DNA of 64,000 nt from an uncultured Clostridia bacterium (GCA_947630285.1 CANRHD010000003.1:61651-125650), one strand, 5' to 3'; counted from the first letter of the stretch, positions 24,889 to 35,025 are shown. Translations and numbers: made by a program. Notes: a model not told the origin generated them from the sequence alone.

Positions 24889-24906
24889 TTTAGAGAGGTA
24901 GTTAAA

Positions 24907-25119
24907 ATGAAATTTAATCCAAGTCTTCAGCATGTGTTAAAGGACCATTTAAGCCGTTATTCTCTTGTAATAGCCACAGCCAAGAGGGCAAGGGAAATTT
25001 CCGAAAGCGCAGAGGAGGAGGGCATTATCTTAACCGAAAAGCCCGTAAGCCTTGCGCTCCAGGAAATTGTAGACGAAAAGGTTAAGATAATCGAGCCTGA
25101 AGAAATCAGAAATATATAA
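24907..25119 (+). CDS. rpoZ: RNA polymerase omega subunit
   Basis: 70 residues. SRYSLVIATAKRAREISE is the core omega motif that clamps the beta-prime C-terminus, followed by KPVSLALQEIVDEKVKII. AGAGAGGT lies upstream. It sits between gmk and priA exactly as in other Firmicutes. Confidence 0.92.
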   Translation: MKFNPSLQHVLKDHLSRYSLVIATAKRAREISESAEEEGIILTEKPVSLALQEIVDEKVKIIEPEEIRNI

Positions 25120-25152
25120 CTTATAGTTTAACTTAGTCGGGAGGTGCATAAT

Positions 25153-27615
25153 GTGTCCGAATTCATCGCTAAGGTGGCAGTGGAAAATACTGCTTACAGC
25201 TTTGATGATGCGTTTGATTATGCAATTCCCGATTTATTGTTTCCCAAAATAAAGGCCGGCGTCAGGGTGTTGGTTCCGTTCGGAAGCTCAAACAAAAAAA
25301 GGCAGGGCTTTGTTTTTGCCGTCAGGGAAAAAAACTGCGAAAAAAAGCTTAAAAGCATTTATTCCGTGCTTGACGAAAGTCCGCTTCTCAGCAACGAGCT
25401 TTTGCGCTTGGCCGTATATCTTAAAGAGCAGACCTTTTGCACTCTTTTTGACGCCTGCAAGGCTATGCTTCCCACGGGCTTGGGGCTTAAAGAGGTAAAA
25501 TCCTACATATTAAACCCAAGCGTAAGTCAGGGGCAGATAGAATCGCTTACTTCCCAGGAGCAGGAAGTTGTCAATTATTTAAAAGAAAAAAGCGTCTATG
25601 TCAAAGAGGAAAAAATTTTAAAGGATTTAGGATTTAACAAGGACTTTAACATCGTTTCAACGCTTTGCTCAAACGGGTATCTGCTAAGCAATTCAAATTT
25701 GGTTCGCAGAACCGGCGACGCCACGGTAAAGACGGTACGGCTTACGCAGTTTTATTTAAACTGTGATGAAAAGCCCAAGCTCACCGCAAAGCAAAAGGAA
25801 ATTGTGAACCTGTTGAGCGATATTTCATCGGCAAGCGTTAAGGAAATTTGCTATTTTACGGGTATAACGCCGGCTGTTATAACAACCTTGGCAAAGAAAG
25901 GAATAGTCGAGGTTTTTGAAAGCAAGCTTTACAGGAAGCCCAACAAAAGCGCTCAGACGGTACAGAGCAGAAAAGACATAGTTTTATCTTCCGAGCAGGG
26001 AAAAACATATGCCGATATTAAAAAGCAGTTAGTCTCTCAAAAAAGCAGTACGGCTTTGCTTTTCGGCGTAACGGGTTCCGGAAAAACTCAGGTCTTTCTA
26101 AAGCTTATTGACGACGCTGTAGATATGGGTAAATCCGTTATTATGATGGTTCCCGAAATATCGCTTACGCCGCAGATGCTTTCAATTTTTTACGAGCGCT
26201 ACGGCGATGAAGTAGCCGTGTTTCACAGCGGCCTTTCCATGGGAGAAAGAAAGGACGAGTGGCAAAAGGTTGTTGACGGCAAAGCCAAAATAGCGCTTGG
26301 CACACGCTCCGCCGTCTTTGCGCCTTTTAAAAATCTCGGGTTAATAGTTATAGACGAAGAGCAGGAGCAAACATATAAAAGCGAAATGACCCCGAGATAC
26401 AACGCCAAAAATGTTGCCGCCTTCAGAAGCAAATACAACGGTTCGCTGTTGCTTTTGTCCTCTGCGACGCCGTCGGTATCCACCTTCGCCTCTGCCGTTG
26501 ACGGAAAAATTTCTCTGCACAGGCTTGACAAGAGATACGGCAACGCCATTTTGCCCGAGGTTATAATGTCGGAGAGAAAATACGGTGCGGCAAATCAGTC
26601 GGGCAGTAATCTTTCACCCCTGCTTGAGGAGCTTATAAACGAAAACTTGGCAAAACAAAAGCAGACTATATTATTGCTCAACAGGCGCGGCTTCAACACC
26701 TTTGCCGTGTGCTCGGAGTGCGGAAAAATTAAGGTTTGCCCTAATTGCAGTATCTCAATGACATACCATTCAAAAAATAAAAGGCTTATGTGCCATTACT
26801 GCGGCTATTCCGAGCCGTTTACAAAGCTTTGCTCCGAATGTTCAAAGGAAAGCGTTGTATATTCCGGTTCGGGTACTCAAAGGCTCGAGGACGAATTATC
26901 CGAAAAGTTCCCAAACGCCCGTGTTTTGAGGCTTGATACGGATTCGGCCTCGTCGAGATTTTATTTTGAAAATTCGCTCAAAGATTTTTCCGAGGGAAAG
27001 TACGATATAATGCTCGGAACTCAAATGGTTGCAAAGGGGCTTGATTTCCCGAATGTTACCCTGGTAGGCGTTATCTCCATCGACCAGCAGTTGTTTAACG
27101 ACGATTACAAAAGCGCCGAGCGAGCTTTTGATTTAATAACGCAGGTTGTCGGCAGAGCCGGCAGAGGTGACGAAAAGGGCAAGGCGGTAATTCAGACCTC
27201 TTTCCCGGAAAATGAAATAATCAAGCTTGCGGCAAAGCAGGATTACGACTCTTTTTACAAGCTTGAAATTAAAATCAGAAAATCTTTGATTTATCCTCCG
27301 TACTGCGATTTTTGCTCGGTGGGCTTTCTCGGAGAAGATGAAATTCTTACACGCAATGCGGCAAAGTCCTTTTACGAAAGCGTCAAACAGCTTCATAAAA
27401 GCGAGTACGAGGATTTGGGCATAATACTGTTAAGTCCTCTGTCCCCGAGAATTTCAAAGGTTTCGGGCAAATTCAGATACAGGGTAATTATTAAATGCAA
27501 AAATACCGCAAGGCTCAGGGAGTTTATTTCAAGGCTTTTAAAGGATTTTTATAAAGATAAACGGTTTAAAAGCGTTACGGCTTTTGCGGATATTAATCCC
27601 GAAAATATGTTTTGA
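25153..27615 (+). CDS. priA: Primosomal replication helicase PriA
   Basis: 820 residues from GTG 25153, six bases after GGGAGGTG; the track's GTG at 25144 is part of that ribosome binding site. The N-terminal 3' DNA-binding domain (about 5-100) is followed by a winged-helix region and a DExH helicase core with Walker A GVTGSGKTQ. The zinc-binding insert has eight cysteines (CSECGKIKVCPNC...CHYCGY...CSEC). GTQMVAKGLDFPNVTLVG and the arginine finger in QVVGRAGRGD follow. It restarts stalled replication forks. Walker B reads IDEEQ, not the usual DEEH. Confidence 0.92.
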   Translation: MSEFIAKVAVENTAYSFDDAFDYAIPDLLFPKIKAGVRVLVPFGSSNKKRQGFVFAVREKNCEKKLKSIYSVLDESPLLSNELLRLAVYLKEQTFCTLFDACKAMLPTGLGLKEVKSYILNPSVSQGQIESLTSQEQEVVNYLKEKSVYVKEEKILKDLGFNKDFNIVSTLCSNGYLLSNSNLVRRTGDATVKTVRLTQFYLNCDEKPKLTAKQKEIVNLLSDISSASVKEICYFTGITPAVITTLAKKGIVEVFESKLYRKPNKSAQTVQSRKDIVLSSEQGKTYADIKKQLVSQKSSTALLFGVTGSGKTQVFLKLIDDAVDMGKSVIMMVPEISLTPQMLSIFYERYGDEVAVFHSGLSMGERKDEWQKVVDGKAKIALGTRSAVFAPFKNLGLIVIDEEQEQTYKSEMTPRYNAKNVAAFRSKYNGSLLLLSSATPSVSTFASAVDGKISLHRLDKRYGNAILPEVIMSERKYGAANQSGSNLSPLLEELINENLAKQKQTILLLNRRGFNTFAVCSECGKIKVCPNCSISMTYHSKNKRLMCHYCGYSEPFTKLCSECSKESVVYSGSGTQRLEDELSEKFPNARVLRLDTDSASSRFYFENSLKDFSEGKYDIMLGTQMVAKGLDFPNVTLVGVISIDQQLFNDDYKSAERAFDLITQVVGRAGRGDEKGKAVIQTSFPENEIIKLAAKQDYDSFYKLEIKIRKSLIYPPYCDFCSVGFLGEDEILTRNAAKSFYESVKQLHKSEYEDLGIILLSPLSPRISKVSGKFRYRVIIKCKNTARLREFISRLLKDFYKDKRFKSVTAFADINPENMF

Positions 27616-27625
27616 GGTGATTTAT

Positions 27626-28102
27626 ATGGCTATCAGAAATATAAGAGTAGATAACGACCCGATATTAAAAAAGGTGAGCAGGCCGGTAGAAAATTTTGAC
27701 GAACGCCTGTTTATTTTGCTTGACGATATGAAAGACACTCTCTATAAGGCGGACGGCTGCGGTCTTGCGGCGGTTCAGGTAGGCGTACTCAAAAGAGTGG
27801 TAATTGTCGATGTCGGCGAGGGGCTTATCGAATTAATAAACCCCGAAATAGTCGAAACATCGGGAGTACAGTACGAGGTGGAGGGCTGTCTTTCCCTGCC
27901 CGGAAGAAACGGGATAACCAAAAGACCCATGACGGTTAAGGTCAGGGCGCAGAACCGTGAGGGAAAATGGTGTCTTTATAAGGGCGAGGGCTTGAAAGCG
28001 AGGGCTTTTTGCCACGAAATAGACCATCTTGACGGGCATCTTTATACCGAGAGACTCGCTCCGCAGGAAGTTATTGACAGAATTAAAAAGGAAACGGATT
28101 GA
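27626..28102 (+). CDS. def: Peptide deformylase
   Basis: 158 residues from ATG 27626 with GAGGTGA upstream; the track's extension overlaps priA. All three motifs are present: GCGLAAVQVG (motif 1), EGCLSLPG with the metal Cys (motif 2), and HEIDHLDG with the two metal His and catalytic Glu (motif 3). It removes the N-formyl group from new proteins. It is paired with fmt, which adds the formyl group to initiator tRNA, four bases downstream. Confidence 0.94.
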   Translation: MAIRNIRVDNDPILKKVSRPVENFDERLFILLDDMKDTLYKADGCGLAAVQVGVLKRVVIVDVGEGLIELINPEIVETSGVQYEVEGCLSLPGRNGITKRPMTVKVRAQNREGKWCLYKGEGLKARAFCHEIDHLDGHLYTERLAPQEVIDRIKKETD

Positions 28103-28106
28103 TATA

Positions 28107-29033
28107 ATGAAAATTGTTTTTATGGGTACGCCGGAGTTTTCCGTGCCCTGTCTTGAAAGGCTTATTTCCGACGGCGAAGAGGTTGTCGGAGTGTTTACCC
28201 AGCCCGACAAGCCCAAGGGCAGGGGCTATTCTTTAAGCTTTTCGCCCGTTAAAGAATGTGCCTTAAAGCACAATATCCCTGTTTTTCAGCCTGCTTCTAT
28301 GAAAAACGGCGAGGCTCTTGAGATAATTAACAGGCTTTCTCCCGACCTTTCTGTAGTAATTGCATACGGCAAAATATTGCCCCGTGAAATTCTATATGCG
28401 CCAAAGTACAATTCGATTAATATACACGCTTCTCTTTTGCCTGCATACAGGGGCGCAGGCCCTATACAGTGGGCGGTGCTAAACGGAGAAACCAAAACGG
28501 GCGTAACCTCCATGCTTATGGATGAGGGCATAGATACCGGCGATATGCTTTTAAAAGAGGAAACAGAAATCGGTATAAATATGACTTCGGGAGAGCTTCA
28601 CGACAAATTGTCGCTTATCGGCGCCGAGGTAATGAGCAAAACCATATCGAAGCTTAAATCGGGCGAGCTTGAACCTGTAAAGCAAAACGAGACTTTTTCA
28701 AGCTATGCGCCGATGCTCACAAAAGAGCTTTGTCCCATTGATTTTACACGGCCTGCCCGTGAGGTTCACAATAAGATAAGAGGCTTGTCCCCGTGGCCCG
28801 TCGCCACAGCCGTTTTCAACGGAAAAAAAGTGAAAATCCATTCATCTGTTTTAAACGAAAATATCAGCGCAGGGGCAGGGGTTGTGGCAAAAGCTGACAA
28901 TGTTATAACCGTCGGCTGCGGTGATAATAGATGTATAGATATACTTGAATTACAGCTTGAGGGTAAAAAAAGAATGAGCGCCGCCGACTTTTTGCTCGGC
29001 CATAAGATTGAAAAAGGCGCATCTTTTGAATAG
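28107..29033 (+). CDS. fmt: Methionyl-tRNA formyltransferase
   Basis: 308 residues from ATG 28107 (the track start overlaps def). The N-terminal MKIVFMGTPEFSVPCLERL and the active-site segment NIHASLLPAYRGAGPIQWA contain the catalytic Asn-His pair, with MDEGIDTGD following. The C-terminal OB-like domain (about 205-305) binds tRNA. It uses 10-formyl-tetrahydrofolate. The def-fmt-yugP-rsmB-rlmN-stp-prkC order is typical of Firmicutes. Confidence 0.94.
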   Translation: MKIVFMGTPEFSVPCLERLISDGEEVVGVFTQPDKPKGRGYSLSFSPVKECALKHNIPVFQPASMKNGEALEIINRLSPDLSVVIAYGKILPREILYAPKYNSINIHASLLPAYRGAGPIQWAVLNGETKTGVTSMLMDEGIDTGDMLLKEETEIGINMTSGELHDKLSLIGAEVMSKTISKLKSGELEPVKQNETFSSYAPMLTKELCPIDFTRPAREVHNKIRGLSPWPVATAVFNGKKVKIHSSVLNENISAGAGVVAKADNVITVGCGDNRCIDILELQLEGKKRMSAADFLLGHKIEKGASFE

Positions 29034-29046
29034 GAGCGGATTAAAA

Positions 29047-29772
29047 TTGTTAAATGCTTTAAGTTTATATATTCAGTCAAATTCCTACGCTTTATATAAT
29101 TTATCTTACTTTGTCTTGGTTCTGCCTGTTGTTATTATTTCAATGATAGTCAGCAGACGGGTAAACTCCACCTTTAATAAGTATGACAGACAGTTAAGCT
29201 CAAGGCGCATAACGGGCGCTCAGGCGGCTCAAAATGTACTTAAAAGCTACGGCATTACAAATGTAGCCATAAATCAAATACAGGGTAAGCTGTCCGACCA
29301 TTACGACCCGACCACAAATACAATAAATCTCTCGGCAGAGGTATTTAACAGCACCTCGGTAGCGGCGATAGGCGTTGCCTGCCACGAGGCGGGTCATGCG
29401 GCTCAGCACGCCCAGGGCTACAAGCCCATAAAGGTCAGAAACGCTCTGCTTATGCCTGCGAGAATAGGCTCAAACGCCGCCATTCCGCTTGCTCTTTTGG
29501 GTCTGTTTTTGGGAATGGAGCTGCTTGTTGAAATAGGCATTTTCCTCTATGTGTTTATAATGCTGTTTCAGCTTGTAACCTTGCCCGTTGAATTTAACGC
29601 AAGCAACAGGGCTCTTGAAGTAATCGAGAGAACAGGTATGCTCTCAGACGATGAAATTAAGGGTTCAAAAAAGGTCTTGAAAGCGGCGGCGATGACTTAT
29701 GTTGCTTCCTTTGCGGTTTCCGCCGTAAACCTTTTAAGGCTTTTATTGATTTCAAAAAATAACAGAAGATAA
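29047..29772 (+). CDS. YugP-like zinc metallopeptidase (membrane)
   Basis: 241 residues from the likely TTG start at 29047, 10 nt after AGGAG; the track start lies inside fmt. An N-terminal transmembrane segment (about 20-38) precedes YDRQLSSRRITGAQAAQNVL. A HEAGHAAQHA zinc motif (HExxH) and more hydrophobic segments (about 135-180) follow. This matches Zn_peptidase_2 (PF04298, YugP), a predicted membrane-bound neutral zinc peptidase. Substrates are unknown. It always lies near fmt and rsmB in related genomes. Confidence 0.82.
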   Translation: MLNALSLYIQSNSYALYNLSYFVLVLPVVIISMIVSRRVNSTFNKYDRQLSSRRITGAQAAQNVLKSYGITNVAINQIQGKLSDHYDPTTNTINLSAEVFNSTSVAAIGVACHEAGHAAQHAQGYKPIKVRNALLMPARIGSNAAIPLALLGLFLGMELLVEIGIFLYVFIMLFQLVTLPVEFNASNRALEVIERTGMLSDDEIKGSKKVLKAAAMTYVASFAVSAVNLLRLLLISKNNRR

Positions 29773-29776
29773 AAAT

Positions 29777-31063
29777 ATGGACGACAGAGAGCTTTCTTTT
29801 AAAATTTTAAACAGAATTGAACGGGATAAGGCTTATTCCAATCTGATTTTGGAGCATTATCTTACACGGTACAAGGCGCAGATTTATTCTCCGGCTTTTG
29901 TAACCGCACTTGTGTATGGGGTTATTGAGCGTAAAATTACGCTTGACTTTGTACTGTCGGAGTATTTATCACAGCCGATTAAAAAACTAAAGCCCGAAGT
30001 ACATACAATTTTGAGAATGGGCGTTTATCAGCTTAAATTTATGGATAATGTTCCCGATTCTGCGGCAGTAAACGAAAGCGTAAAGCTGTCAAAAAAATGC
30101 GGCTGTTCCTTTGCGTCGGGTCTGATCAATTCCGTTTTGCGTAAAATTTCAAAAAACGACATAATATACCCGAATACCGATGATAAAATATTTAATATGA
30201 GCGTAAAGTATTCCTGCCCGGAAAGCCTTGTAAGGCAGTTTTGCGGCGATTACGGCGAAGCTTGCGCCGAGGGGCTTATATCGGGATTTTTGGGTAATTC
30301 AGATATAAACATCAGGGTAAATACCTTAAAAACCGATGCGCCTTCGCTTATTAAGGAGCTTGAAAGCAGGGGAATAAGCTGCCGTGCTTCGGAGCTTGTC
30401 GAAAACCATATAATCGTTAAAAACTTCGGCTCTGTAGAAAGCACCCCGGAATATAAAAACGGGCTTTTTCATGTTCAGGACGCTTCCTCCGCTCTGTGCG
30501 TTAAGGCGCTTGAGCTTGAGGAAAATATGACTTTTATAGACCTTTGCTCCGCTCCCGGCGGAAAAAGCTTTACGGCGGCGCAGTATATGAATAATAGGGG
30601 AACGGTTTACTCCTTCGATTTGTACGAGCAGAGAACACAGCTGATAAAAAGCGGCGCTGAAAGGCTCGGCATAGATATAATTAATGCAAAAACGGGCGAC
30701 GCTTCCGTCTTAAACAAGGCGCTTATAAACTCCGCAGACAGAGTTCTTGCCGATGTTCCGTGTTCGGGCCTCGGAATTATCGGAAGAAAGCCCGAAATAC
30801 GCTATAAAGACCTGTCTTTCGTTGACAAATTGACGGATTTACAGTATAATATTTTGAAAAACGCATCTGAATATGTTAAAGACGGCGGACTGCTTGTATA
30901 TTCCACCTGCTCGTTAAATAAAAAAGAGAACGAGGCTGTTTGCGACAGGTTCTTAAACGAGCGCAGGGGCTTTGAAAAGCACGGAGAATATACCACCTTG
31001 ATGCCGCATATAAACGGTACCGACGGCTTCTTTTACGCCGTTTTCAGGAGAAAAGCATTTTGA
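29777..31063 (+). CDS. rsmB: 16S rRNA (cytosine-967 C5)-methyltransferase RsmB
   Basis: 428 residues. The N-terminal NusB-like helical domain (about 1-135) is followed by the RsmB/Fmu methyltransferase domain. The SAM loop is DLCSAPGGKSFTAAQ. The two catalytic cysteines are in ADVPCSGLGIIGRKPE and STCSLNKKENE. It makes m5C967 in 16S rRNA. The start lies 4 nt after the upstream stop, and the end overlaps rlmN. Confidence 0.92.
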   Translation: MDDRELSFKILNRIERDKAYSNLILEHYLTRYKAQIYSPAFVTALVYGVIERKITLDFVLSEYLSQPIKKLKPEVHTILRMGVYQLKFMDNVPDSAAVNESVKLSKKCGCSFASGLINSVLRKISKNDIIYPNTDDKIFNMSVKYSCPESLVRQFCGDYGEACAEGLISGFLGNSDINIRVNTLKTDAPSLIKELESRGISCRASELVENHIIVKNFGSVESTPEYKNGLFHVQDASSALCVKALELEENMTFIDLCSAPGGKSFTAAQYMNNRGTVYSFDLYEQRTQLIKSGAERLGIDIINAKTGDASVLNKALINSADRVLADVPCSGLGIIGRKPEIRYKDLSFVDKLTDLQYNILKNASEYVKDGGLLVYSTCSLNKKENEAVCDRFLNERRGFEKHGEYTTLMPHINGTDGFFYAVFRRKAF

Positions 31064-32112
31064 GTAAAATTGATATCCGCTCTTTAAATTACGAAGAGCT
31101 GTCCTCACAAATTGAAGAGCTCGGTTTGCCGGGGTTCCGCACCGCCCAGATATATTCATGGCTTTATGAGAAGGGCGTGGAAAGCTTTTCCGAAATGTCC
31201 AATATTTCTAAGCCCTTGAGGGACAGGCTTTCCGAAATATACGAAATCAAAAACTGCGTTATTGATACTAAGCTTGTTTCTGAAATCGACGGTACCGTAA
31301 AATATTTGTACCGCCTGCGTGAAAACGAATACATTGAATGTGTCGTTATGAAATACAAGTACGGCTATTCCGTTTGTATTTCTACTCAGCTCGGGTGCAA
31401 GATGGGCTGTAAATTCTGCGCCTCCGCAATAGGGGGCTTTCAGAGAAACCTGACAGCCGGTGAAATGCTTTCGGAAATTTATACCGCTCAAAGGGATTTG
31501 AATATAAAAATTTCACACATAGTTTTAATGGGCACCGGCGAACCGCTTGACAATTTCGGCAATGTTATGCGCTTTATTGAGCTTGTCACCGACAAAAGGG
31601 GTCTTAACATAAGTATGAGGCACATATCGCTTTCAACCTGCGGAGTTGTGCCGAAAATTTATGAGCTTGCCGACAAAAAGCTCGGCCTGACCCTTTCCGT
31701 TTCGCTTCACGCTCCCAACGATGAAATCCGTTCGCAAACTATGCCCGTAAATTTAAAATGGAACATACAGGAGCTTTTGAAAGCCTGCAAATATTACGCA
31801 AAGACCACATCGAGGCGTATTTCTTTTGAATACGCTATGATCGACGGCTTTAACGACAGCGAAAAATGCGCTTATGAACTTGCCGAAAGGCTTGGCGGAA
31901 TGTTATGTCATATAAATTTAATTCCCGTAAACAATGTTAGGGAAAATAATTATGTCAGAAGCGGAAACGAGAGAATAAAAAAGTTTATTTCCGTCCTTGA
32001 GAGCAGAAATCTTACCGTTACGGTCAGGCGGACTCTCGGCAGTGACATTAACGCTTCCTGCGGTCAGCTAAGGGCCGGAAAAAGCAGGCAAAATCAGGCT
32101 CGGCAGGGTTAA
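31060..32112 (+). CDS. rlmN: Dual-specificity RNA methyltransferase RlmN
   Basis: 350 residues from TTG 31060 with AGGAG upstream, overlapping the rsmB stop. The radical-SAM cluster motif is CKMGCKFCASA. The second catalytic cysteine is in the C-terminal NASCGQLRAG. The conserved MGTGEPLDNFGNVM is present. It methylates C2 of A2503 in 23S rRNA and A37 in some tRNAs. Confidence 0.94.
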   Translation: MSKIDIRSLNYEELSSQIEELGLPGFRTAQIYSWLYEKGVESFSEMSNISKPLRDRLSEIYEIKNCVIDTKLVSEIDGTVKYLYRLRENEYIECVVMKYKYGYSVCISTQLGCKMGCKFCASAIGGFQRNLTAGEMLSEIYTAQRDLNIKISHIVLMGTGEPLDNFGNVMRFIELVTDKRGLNISMRHISLSTCGVVPKIYELADKKLGLTLSVSLHAPNDEIRSQTMPVNLKWNIQELLKACKYYAKTTSRRISFEYAMIDGFNDSEKCAYELAERLGGMLCHINLIPVNNVRENNYVRSGNERIKKFISVLESRNLTVTVRRTLGSDINASCGQLRAGKSRQNQARQG

Positions 32113-32128
32113 TAGGAGGTAGTGAAAT

Positions 32129-32857
32129 TTGAGAATTGTTGCCAAAACAGATATCGGCAGAGTGCGAAATTCCAATCAGGATTCATATACTGCCGGCGAA
32201 TTGCCAAATTCGGTTGCATGGGCTGTTGTGTGCGACGGTATGGGGGGAGCTGCCGGAGGCAATGTAGCCTCATCGACAGCGGTAAAAATAATCTCCGAAA
32301 AAATTACCTCGCTCTACAGAAGCGGTATGAGCCCCATGTCGATAAAAAATATGCTTGTATCCGCAATTAATGCGGCAAATATCAGCATCTTTGATATGAG
32401 CAGGGCTAACATAGAGCTTGAGGGCATGGGCACAACGGTTGTTTGCGCCGTTATTGTTGACGGCGTTGCATATATAGCGCATGCCGGCGACAGCAGGGCG
32501 TATGCCGTAAGCGGTAAAGAGGTAACTCAGCTTACCAAAGACCATTCTATTGTTCAGGAGCTTATCGAAAAGGGCGAAATTACGCAAAATCAGGCGAGGA
32601 ACCACCCGAACAAAAACATTATCACAAGGGCTTTGGGCGTTGACAGCGATATTAAAATAGACTATTGCGAATACGACATGAACAGCGGCGACATCATAAT
32701 TCTCTGCACCGACGGCCTTACAAATTTTGTCGATTCCGATATGTTTAAAAATATTATTGAGCATAATCCTTATTATCAAATAGCGGATTTGCTTGTAAAC
32801 AAAGCAAATGAAAATGGCGGCGGCGATAACATAACAGTTGTTGCACTTTCTTATTAA
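32129..32857 (+). CDS. stp: PP2C-type serine/threonine phosphatase (Stp/PrpC)
   Basis: 242 residues from TTG 32129 with a full AGGAGGT upstream. Metal-binding motifs of PP2C phosphatases are TDIGRVRNSNQD, VCDGMGGAAGG, AHAGDSRAYAV and GGGDNITVV. It removes phosphates placed by the PASTA kinase encoded 11 nt downstream. The pair forms the standard reversible switch for cell-wall and division control in Firmicutes. Confidence 0.93.
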   Translation: MRIVAKTDIGRVRNSNQDSYTAGELPNSVAWAVVCDGMGGAAGGNVASSTAVKIISEKITSLYRSGMSPMSIKNMLVSAINAANISIFDMSRANIELEGMGTTVVCAVIVDGVAYIAHAGDSRAYAVSGKEVTQLTKDHSIVQELIEKGEITQNQARNHPNKNIITRALGVDSDIKIDYCEYDMNSGDIIILCTDGLTNFVDSDMFKNIIEHNPYYQIADLLVNKANENGGGDNITVVALSY

Positions 32858-32868
32858 AGGAGAAAACT

Positions 32869-35025
32869 ATGGAGAACTATTGCGGTAAGCGACTTGACGG
32901 TCGTTATGAAATCAGGGAGATCATAGGCGTCGGCGGTATGGCGGTTGTCTATAAGGCCTATGACAATATTGACGACAGAATCGTAGCTGTTAAAATCCTT
33001 AAAGAGGAGCTTTTGGCAAACGAGGAATTCCGCCGTCGTTTTAAGAATGAATCAAAGGCTATTGCCGTTCTTTCGCACCCGAATATTGTCAAGGTCTATG
33101 ATGTTAGCTTCGGAGACAGGCTTCAGTATATCGTTATGGAATATATTGAGGGCATAACCTTAAAGGAATACATTGAACAGCAAATGATAATTAACTGGAA
33201 GGAAACTGTTCACTTCGTAAGCCAGATTTTGCTCGCCTTACAGCATGCCCATGATAAGGGCATAGTTCACAGGGATATAAAACCGCAGAACATAATGCTT
33301 TTGCAGGACGGCACCATTAAGGTTACGGACTTCGGAATTGCCAGGTTTTCGAGGAGCGACACAAAAACCATTTCCGAAGAGGCGATCGGCTCTGTTCACT
33401 ATATAAGCCCCGAACAGGCAAGGGGAGAAATTACCGACGACAAGGCGGATATTTACTCTGTAGGCGTAATGATGTATGAAATGCTTACGGGTCAGCTTCC
33501 TTTCCAGTCGGACAATGCCGTTTCAATAGCTATCATGCAGCTTCAGCAGGAGGCTAAGCCGCCCAGAGAAATTAATCCCAACATTCCTTTGGGTCTTGAA
33601 CAGATTACGATGAGGGCTATGCAGAAAAAGCGCTCTAACCGCTATCACTCTGCCGCAGAAATGCTGCTTGATATTGACGAGTTTAAGCGCAATCCCTCAA
33701 TTAAATTTAACTATAATTATTTTGTAGACAACGAGCCTACAAAATATGTTCCCAGAAACAGCGATAACCGTAATTCCGAGCAAAGACCCCAAAGGACCGA
33801 CAGGACTGCGCCTGCCGCCAATGCGCAGGACGATATTAAAAACGAAGAACCGAATAAAACCATGCCGATTTTGTTTGGAATTATTGCCGGTATTATCGTT
33901 ATTATCGCCGTTTTTGCAGGAATACTTATTTTCAAAGGCACAAATAAAATAGCGGTTCCGGATTTTGTCGGAATGAATTATAACGATGAAATTCTTACAA
34001 ATTCCGAATATACCGATAAATTCAAGTTTGAAACCGAATCCGTATATTCCGAAGACCAGGAAGCCGGCGTTGTTCTCAAACAGACTCCCGAAAAAGATAC
34101 AAAGGTTAAAAAGGGCAGTACCGTTAAGCTCTCGATAGCTTATAACGATGAAAACATTTTGATTACCGGTATTCTCGGCTTAACCCAAAAGGAAGCGGAG
34201 ACAAAGCTTGAAAAGCAGGGCTTTGTTGTCAAGGCAGTAGAGCAGTACGAGAAAAATATAAGTCCCGGGCTTGTAATTAATTCAGAACCGTCCGAGGGCG
34301 CATTTGCGGTTAAGGGCTCTACGATTACCATTTATATATCCACAAACCAAAACCCCGATAAGGTTACCGTTCCCGAGGTTCAGGGCCACAATAAAGAGTT
34401 GGCGATAGAGATGTTAAAATCGGCCGGCTTTACCGTAACTACCGTAGACCAGGATAACGAGGCCGAAAAAGGCCAGGTCATTAAGCAGAAGCCCGAGGCC
34501 GGCACACAGGCGGATAACGGCTCGGAGGTTACCATTTATGTAAGTACGGGCGTTCCGGCGGAAAGCACGGCTACGATAGAGGTTTCTCTTCCCAAGACCG
34601 TCAACGAGTCAACAGGCACCATGAAAGTTTATCTCGGCAGCGATCTTTATAAGACCTACAATGAAGTTTTGCTTGACGGCGGTACCAAGACTATTGAAAT
34701 TACCGGCAAGGGAGCAAATCAGAAATTCACGGTAAAAATCAACGACCAGACCATATTGCGAGGCACCATTGACTTTACCAAGGCTAAGGCGGAAGTATCC
34801 AATACGGAGAAAAATGTATATGTCGAAAAATCACCCGTTCCCAATGTTGTTGGCAAAGATGTAAGCGAGGCTTTGTCTATTCTTGAAAAAGCCGGATTTA
34901 CAAATGTTGATGTTTTCGACTCTGAAAATAACCCCGTTTCAAGCGGCACGGTTACAAGTCAGCTTCCCGTACACGATACCTCCACATATACTCCGAGTCA
35001 GAAGATAACTCTTATGGTTGAATAA
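32869..35025 (+). CDS. prkC: PASTA-domain serine/threonine kinase PrkC
   Basis: 718 residues. The cytoplasmic kinase domain (about 12-270) has the Gly loop GVGGMAVVY, Lys42 in VAVKIL, HRDIKPQN at about 134-141 and DFG at about 154-156. A linker, one transmembrane helix (about 332-353) and extracellular PASTA repeats follow (three at about 360-565). A beta-rich insert (about 568-650) comes before a fourth PASTA repeat (about 655-718). PASTA domains sense muropeptides or lipid II, and in spore formers this kinase can trigger germination. The inserted domain before the last PASTA is seen in some clostridial homologs. It is coupled with stp and rsgA. Confidence 0.93.
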   Translation: MENYCGKRLDGRYEIREIIGVGGMAVVYKAYDNIDDRIVAVKILKEELLANEEFRRRFKNESKAIAVLSHPNIVKVYDVSFGDRLQYIVMEYIEGITLKEYIEQQMIINWKETVHFVSQILLALQHAHDKGIVHRDIKPQNIMLLQDGTIKVTDFGIARFSRSDTKTISEEAIGSVHYISPEQARGEITDDKADIYSVGVMMYEMLTGQLPFQSDNAVSIAIMQLQQEAKPPREINPNIPLGLEQITMRAMQKKRSNRYHSAAEMLLDIDEFKRNPSIKFNYNYFVDNEPTKYVPRNSDNRNSEQRPQRTDRTAPAANAQDDIKNEEPNKTMPILFGIIAGIIVIIAVFAGILIFKGTNKIAVPDFVGMNYNDEILTNSEYTDKFKFETESVYSEDQEAGVVLKQTPEKDTKVKKGSTVKLSIAYNDENILITGILGLTQKEAETKLEKQGFVVKAVEQYEKNISPGLVINSEPSEGAFAVKGSTITIYISTNQNPDKVTVPEVQGHNKELAIEMLKSAGFTVTTVDQDNEAEKGQVIKQKPEAGTQADNGSEVTIYVSTGVPAESTATIEVSLPKTVNESTGTMKVYLGSDLYKTYNEVLLDGGTKTIEITGKGANQKFTVKINDQTILRGTIDFTKAKAEVSNTEKNVYVEKSPVPNVVGKDVSEALSILEKAGFTNVDVFDSENNPVSSGTVTSQLPVHDTSTYTPSQKITLMVE

